Source of the DNA: Ostrinia nubilalis
Lineage: Eukaryota; Arthropoda; Insecta; Lepidoptera; Crambidae
DNA length: 64,000 nucleotides
Assembly (NCBI RefSeq): GCF_963855985.1
Contig: NC_087096.1
Location: 13,826,001 to 13,890,000, forward strand
Reading direction: 5' to 3'
Made by a program: the position numbers and the translations under genes. The notes under the pieces were generated by a model. The model searched no databases. It saw nothing but the letters and a program-made list of their open reading frames with translations, and was not told the DNA's origin. Of the stretch, positions 58,864-64,000 are shown one piece after another (the stretch's first letter is position 1; the number at the start of each line of letters is the position of its first letter).

Positions 58864-60225
58864 GTGAGTACAATTTTCATTTTATCTCATTTTTTTCAGA
58901 TGTTAACAGAAATATCCCAAATTATTCACTATTTTCCTGTGTTCCTGTGAGTGAATTGTTCTAAGTTATGGAAATATATTTTAAAAACACAAATGATAGA
59001 CGTTTGTCGGTCTCGGAAAACAGATATACATCAACAGCAGCAACAGATATACATCAACAGCAGCAACAGATAGCAACTCTACAAAACGTCTTTGTAGTGT
59101 AACAAATTAACGAAGTCTCGTTACACCCCGGAGTCTTACAGACCGATGTAGAAACTAAATATCTACGGTAGCGTGTAGGATCGCGCTCTCTACGCGACAT
59201 CGTGCACGCCATCTTCATAAAAACGCTTCTTGTTAAACGCTATTAATTTAATCTATGCATTTATACTTCATTGCACAAAAATACGAATCGAAGACCCAAT
59301 TATTATGCATCGTCTTTCACTGAATCTCATTTGATTCGGAAGCGAAACTGGTTTTTCATACTTTAAAGTGACTTTATTATTCCAAAATGTTGCCCTACCT
59401 CCATATCGTACCGGCTATGGTAATATAGGTACTATTGATTGATACATAATACATCTTCCTCGCTTATAAATCAAATTAATTGCATGACCATCATATAGGT
59501 ACCTGTAACGCAACACAAACCGAATAACGGTCACTATTCTAATACGGTGCATAGGGTTGCTACAATTTAAAAAGTATAGCCTATGGATATGGAATGTAGG
59601 TCATCATAGAATTAAAAAAAACACTACTCTACTTGCTGTAATCCTAAGATCAGCGGGAGTAAAAATACTTCTCTGAACTTTTTCAGGAGCTAACAGAGCT
59701 TTAGAGTAACATGCATAAAAAGACGATCTATACATAGAATTCCATTCTATAGCATGGGAATATAAAAAACTAATATTTTTATTAAGATACTGAAAACCCA
59801 GAATGATTTTCAAAGATCCTGGACATAGAATGATTCGTCATCTAAATCTTGCACAGTGTAATTCATCAAATTGTAGGTATAAACTAACGTAATCCATTAC
59901 CTTCTTTTATGCAGGCGGGTTAATCCATCAAATCGTATATGGTTATCTCCATAACCCTCTTTTATGCAAGTGGGTTAAAGCAATTCAACAAGCATCAACC
60001 CTAGGTCCTGTTTAATTCACCGGGCAGCGCGGGCGCAGGCACGCGTGCCACCGTCACGCTCTTGGTGTTTTTGTAATAAGTTTTACATTACCTGAAAATG
60101 TGGCACGACAAACTGGACACAATACACTGTTAACGAGTCATTTGTGGAGGAATGCTATAATTTCATTAATTTTATATATCATCGTAGTCTAGTTGAGTTG
60201 GGCTTTTCGATCCAGACGGGTTCAA
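58864..60225. other. Intron-like DNA after the MyTH4-2 exon
   Basis: Contains a tandem duplication of ACAGATATACATCAACAGCA near 59020-59070 and a diverged direct repeat (TTTTATGCA.G.GGGTTAA) near 59910-59975. No gene. Confidence 0.6.
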
Positions 60226-60228
60226 TGT

Positions 60229-62964
60229 TAGTCCAGTCAATAAAGCATTATAGATGGAAATCCGTGGAACACAAATTCTGACTTCGGGACTTTATTTAGG
60301 CTAGTTAGGAGGTGAACATAGCAAAAGTCCCCGCCCTTAGCCCTTGAGCCGGCGGGGAGAGGGGGGTTTAAAGGTACCAATTTTCGGTTTTTCGCTTAAT
60401 CCTCGAAAACTATGCGTCCTAGTGACATCACTACTATGAACCAAAAAAAGCTTATTCAATTTGCTACAGGTGAGATATTCAAGTTTTTCTATATCTTGTA
60501 TAGTTTTTACGGCATCTGCTTTAGAAGGTCTGTAATATTGGAAATTTTATTTTTGTCTTACATGTTCCCATCAGGAGAAAATCGACTAAATCAATATTGA
60601 TCAAACATTCTAGACATGCGGGAGCATGTTAAGCCTAGTTCCAGGGAGGGGACTGCACCGTGCCTATATTTAGACGAGCCACTTGCAGCCACTTTTGACT
60701 CCTCTTCACTCAAAAACTACTGTGCATTAACACTTTAAATTTGGCTCATGTGTTGAGACTTACGAGATAAACATCAGCTTCAAATTTCATAAATATACCT
60801 CAAACGGTTCTTAAGGTATTGACGTCCAAAAATCTACATGTCTGACCTATAGACCAAATTCTAACCACTTCCAGATGACCTTGAAGGTTCAAAGGACATT
60901 GTCAGAAACCGCCTTAGATTCCTGGGCACAGCAGTAAAGTATCAAAATTAATGTCTTACTTTTTGAATACTTAAATATTAATTAGATTGTAACGGACACT
61001 TGAGGATTAAAAAATGAAATAATAAAAGTATTTTATATGTATTCCATAATACTATGACGACATCCGGACATTTTAGGGCGTGGCCTGCTCCATATTCTAT
61101 GAAGTTCCATAATTTGTGTCGATAAAATCTATGTAAAATCGGCACAAGGCAATGCCGTACTTCATTGTTAGGAATCCATGTAATAGTGATGTTGACTGCG
61201 GTCATCATAGACAATAAGATACTGATCTTGTAAATAAAATAAATCGTCCAAATTGCTACAGTATGACTAGATTTTAATTAAAAGTTAAAAATATATTGCA
61301 CGATACTACAAGAAGCTATCTAATGTGTCCAACTGGTCGAAGGTCATGAATAAAATAAAAAGAATTGTGATCATAACACTGATATAGACAATGACAACAA
61401 TATGGGATCATCTTTAATATATCTGTTACAGTTTCAAAATTCGATGAAAAATCCAATGCCGCTTAAAGTGAGAGAAATGTCTAAAGTTCTAATAGAATTG
61501 AAAGTTTTATTCGCTCAAAATGCTTATAACAATAATTGGTAATACATTTCAAATATTAAGTACCTTTATAATGTATCGATAGAACCAAAATGATATCCTC
61601 TCAGCTTGGAAAGGGAAAACCCAGGATTGGGGGAGCGCTCCAGGCAATTTTTAGAACATTTCATAGGTGGTAGTAAATAATATTTATTTTATTATTAAAA
61701 TTGAATATTTTGATATTGATAAAATTGAATATATCTTTCGATTCAAATACCGAATATTTTTTAATCGATAATAATTATCGAGAATTGTTAATAATATTCA
61801 ATTAAAAGTTGTTCAATCCCTAGTCATGCATAGACTAAGACGGTAACCATGGAGATAGTTAGTTTGGTAAGTCACGTGTTAAATGTCAAGAGTGGAAAGT
61901 AAACATAGGATTACTGTTATTTATTTACGTGCAAAATGTAAGTAAGTAAATCATAAAAGTGGAACGCCGAGCTATTTCCAAAACCCGTCCAATATTATAA
62001 TACAATTTGGCTGCGACAACTACAATACAGAACATCTCCCAAATCGATGTGCATAAAATAATATAATACAATACTAGTAAGTAAGAGGTTATGATAACAA
62101 TATTGCTATCAATAAGTTTATAGAATTGGTCCGCCAGGAATAATTGTTCTTACATAAAGATTTGTGTCATTTAGAACCTAGAAAGTATTATTTCGGCACT
62201 GTTGATCTAACGGCGAACAATGTATGGAGAACGAACATTGTCCTTTGGCATCCAGATAGGTAGATGTGTAAATACAAAGGAAGAAATAAAAAACCAGTAA
62301 ATTTTAACATTTCACAAGTAATAGATAGATTTTAGTGTCCTAAATGTCGATTTTTGAACGTCAATACCTAAATAACCGTTTGAGGTATATTTATGAAATT
62401 TGAAGCTGATGTTTATATCGTAAGTCTCAATACATGAGCCAAATTTGAAGTGTTAATGCACAGTAGTTTTTGAGTAATGAGGAGTCAAAAGGGGCTGCAA
62501 GTGGTTCGTCTAAATATAGGCACGGTGCAGTCCCCTCCCTGGAACTAGGCTTAACATGCTCCCGCATGTCTAGAATGTTTGCTCAATGTTGATTTAGTCG
62601 ATTTTCTTCTGATGGGAACATGTAAGACAAAAATAAAATTTCCAGTATTACAGATCTTCTAGAGCAGATGCCGCGAAAACTATACAAGATATAGAAAAAC
62701 TTGATTATCTCACCTGTAGTAAATTGAATAAGCTTTTTTCGGTTCATAGTAGTCATGTCACTAGGATGCATAGTTTCCGAGGATTAAGAAAAAAACCGAA
62801 AAGTGGTACCCTTAAACCCCCCTCACCCCGCCGGCTAAAGGGCTAAGGGCGGGGACTTTTGCTATGTTCACCTCCTAACTAGTCTAAATAAAGTCCCGAG
62901 GTCAGAAATTGTGTTCCACGGATTTCTCTCTACACCGTCGTTAAGGCATTCATTGACTGGACTA
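60229..62964. mobile_element. 2.7-kb element with ~600-bp inverted repeats
   Basis: Left arm (60229 to about 60840) and right arm (about 62340-62964) are inverted copies over roughly 600 bases, with small differences. Ends TAGTCCAGTCAAT...ATTGACTGGACTA; TGT flanks both sides (60226-60228, 62965-62967). The 1.5-kb centre is AT-rich with no transposase. Confidence 0.82.
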
Positions 62965-62967
62965 TGT

Positions 62968-64000
62968 GACCTGTAACACAGATATTGATTTACCTAGCTC
63001 AGGCTCCGGTCTCACACACTTTAAATGTATTTTATCCTGTATTTTGTGTGAGAAATAAATCATTTATTAAAAAAATGACCGGGTTTATTTTATCATATAG
63101 GGCACATAAAGAAGCTTTCTTGCACTGATAAGGATAATATTAATGGCTAAAGTATCGGACTAGACGTAATTGAGTAGAGTAGGTTCCATGGCTAATAAAG
63201 TGGTGCTAGACGGGTGACATTTGACTTAACAGAGCTGTCACCTGTCATAGCGTGCATCTGTAGTCTTGTTGACGTTTGACGTAACAAAAACATACCCTCA
63301 CGCGAGACTCCGCTACCGCAAGAACCTACTTAGTTATTACTCCTATAAAATTATAACCAGAATTAAAACAAAAAACAGAAAAGGCTAATAATGGACAGTA
63401 TGACGATACATTACGTTTCACTTTCGATAATGACAGGTTGGAGTCTTAAAACTTACATACACGTCATTAAAATGAATAACATTTTAAATGCTATTGTCTT
63501 TTTAATTTGATGCGCAAAGATCGCCTTTCGTTTTTATTGCTTGGTCATTGAATGAGGCTTTTGGGATTTACTTTTTGGCTCTGAATCTCTATTAATATTA
63601 AGTGATATTATGTAAATGTTGTACATACTCGTACTATGCGTTTACTGATTTATTAATTTACAGATTTTTATTAATTACCGAACCCGAATCATAATCGCGA
63701 TAGTTTGATAACATAGAGGCTCCAAACACAAATTCGTTCCTATGCCCATCTTACTTAAGCTTACAGCTTAGGGCATTATCCATTATTTAACAATTTTAAA
63801 AATCTTCATGTGCTTGAGACATAAAAAGCTCGAATAAAAAGCTCTCTATCTCAATCACTGATCTTTTAAGTGATTGAAATATGTACTTAAGATAGTAAAC
63901 AACGCATAATTTCTATATTATCTGCATCCAGCAATCATCTGTTGTAATAAATAGCTGCTGTATGGCTTTTTAATTGCATCAAGTAGAATTTCCACACTTG
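62968..64000. other. AT-rich DNA to window end
   Basis: No exon of the second MyTH4 or FERM domain is recognised here. Confidence 0.6.

Overview
The window looks like nuclear DNA of a moth or butterfly (Lepidoptera). The genes have short exons with GT-AG splice sites in AT-rich introns. The introns are full of repeats I recognise from Lepidoptera: a Lep1-like Helitron end, RTE-type LINE 3' ends with (GATGAT)n tails, tRNA-derived SINEs, and many small foldback elements with TTA/TAA target duplications. There is no prokaryotic or viral gene organisation.

One large plus-strand gene dominates, an unconventional myosin XV (MYO15 family; Drosophila Myo10A/Sisyphus is the fly member). I traced 20 exons from 1456 to 23764. 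Their splice phases all agree, giving 2274 uninterrupted codons counted from the Met at 1477. In order they encode the motor (exons 1-6), converter and three IQ motifs (7-8), a helical linker (9), the first MyTH4 domain (10-13), and a first FERM domain (14-20). That FERM is split by about 970 residues of disordered, proline-rich and charged sequence (15-17). An exon at 58514-58863 appears to start the second MyTH4 domain; the rest lies beyond the window. Two possible alternative first exons, at 29904 and 55485, end in the same phase as exon 20 and could feed the 58514 exon, giving motorless C-terminal isoforms. That link is inferred.

The most unusual signal is in the myosin introns. At least eight exons (1, 4, 5, 7, 12, 13, 15, 19) have partial copies next to them. 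These are usually downstream, usually keep the 3' part of the exon with its splice donor, and lack the acceptor. Several copies encode the same peptide as the exon yet differ at many codons, almost all synonymously: 20 of 20 for exon 13, 9 of 9 for exon 4, 5 of 5 for one exon 19 copy, 8 of 10 for exon 5. Exon 19 is followed by seven copies and a remnant. Neutral decay does not predict this; alternative exons, copying from a diverged coding source, or an assembly artefact could.

The introns also hold mobile elements: a CR1-like LINE at 36047-41084 (minus strand, 7-bp target duplication, interrupted by another LINE 3' end); a gag-only LTR retrotransposon at 48323-50268 (4-bp duplication, tRNA-Lys primer site); a hAT-like foldback element at 28237-28521 and another element at 7639-8735, both with 8-bp duplications; a 2.7-kb element at 60229-62964 with inverted repeats of about 600 bp and no visible transposase; SINEs; and several foldback MITE families. 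The long stretches 23765-29903, 30291-55484 and 58864-64000 are otherwise AT-rich intron-like DNA with no gene I can support.
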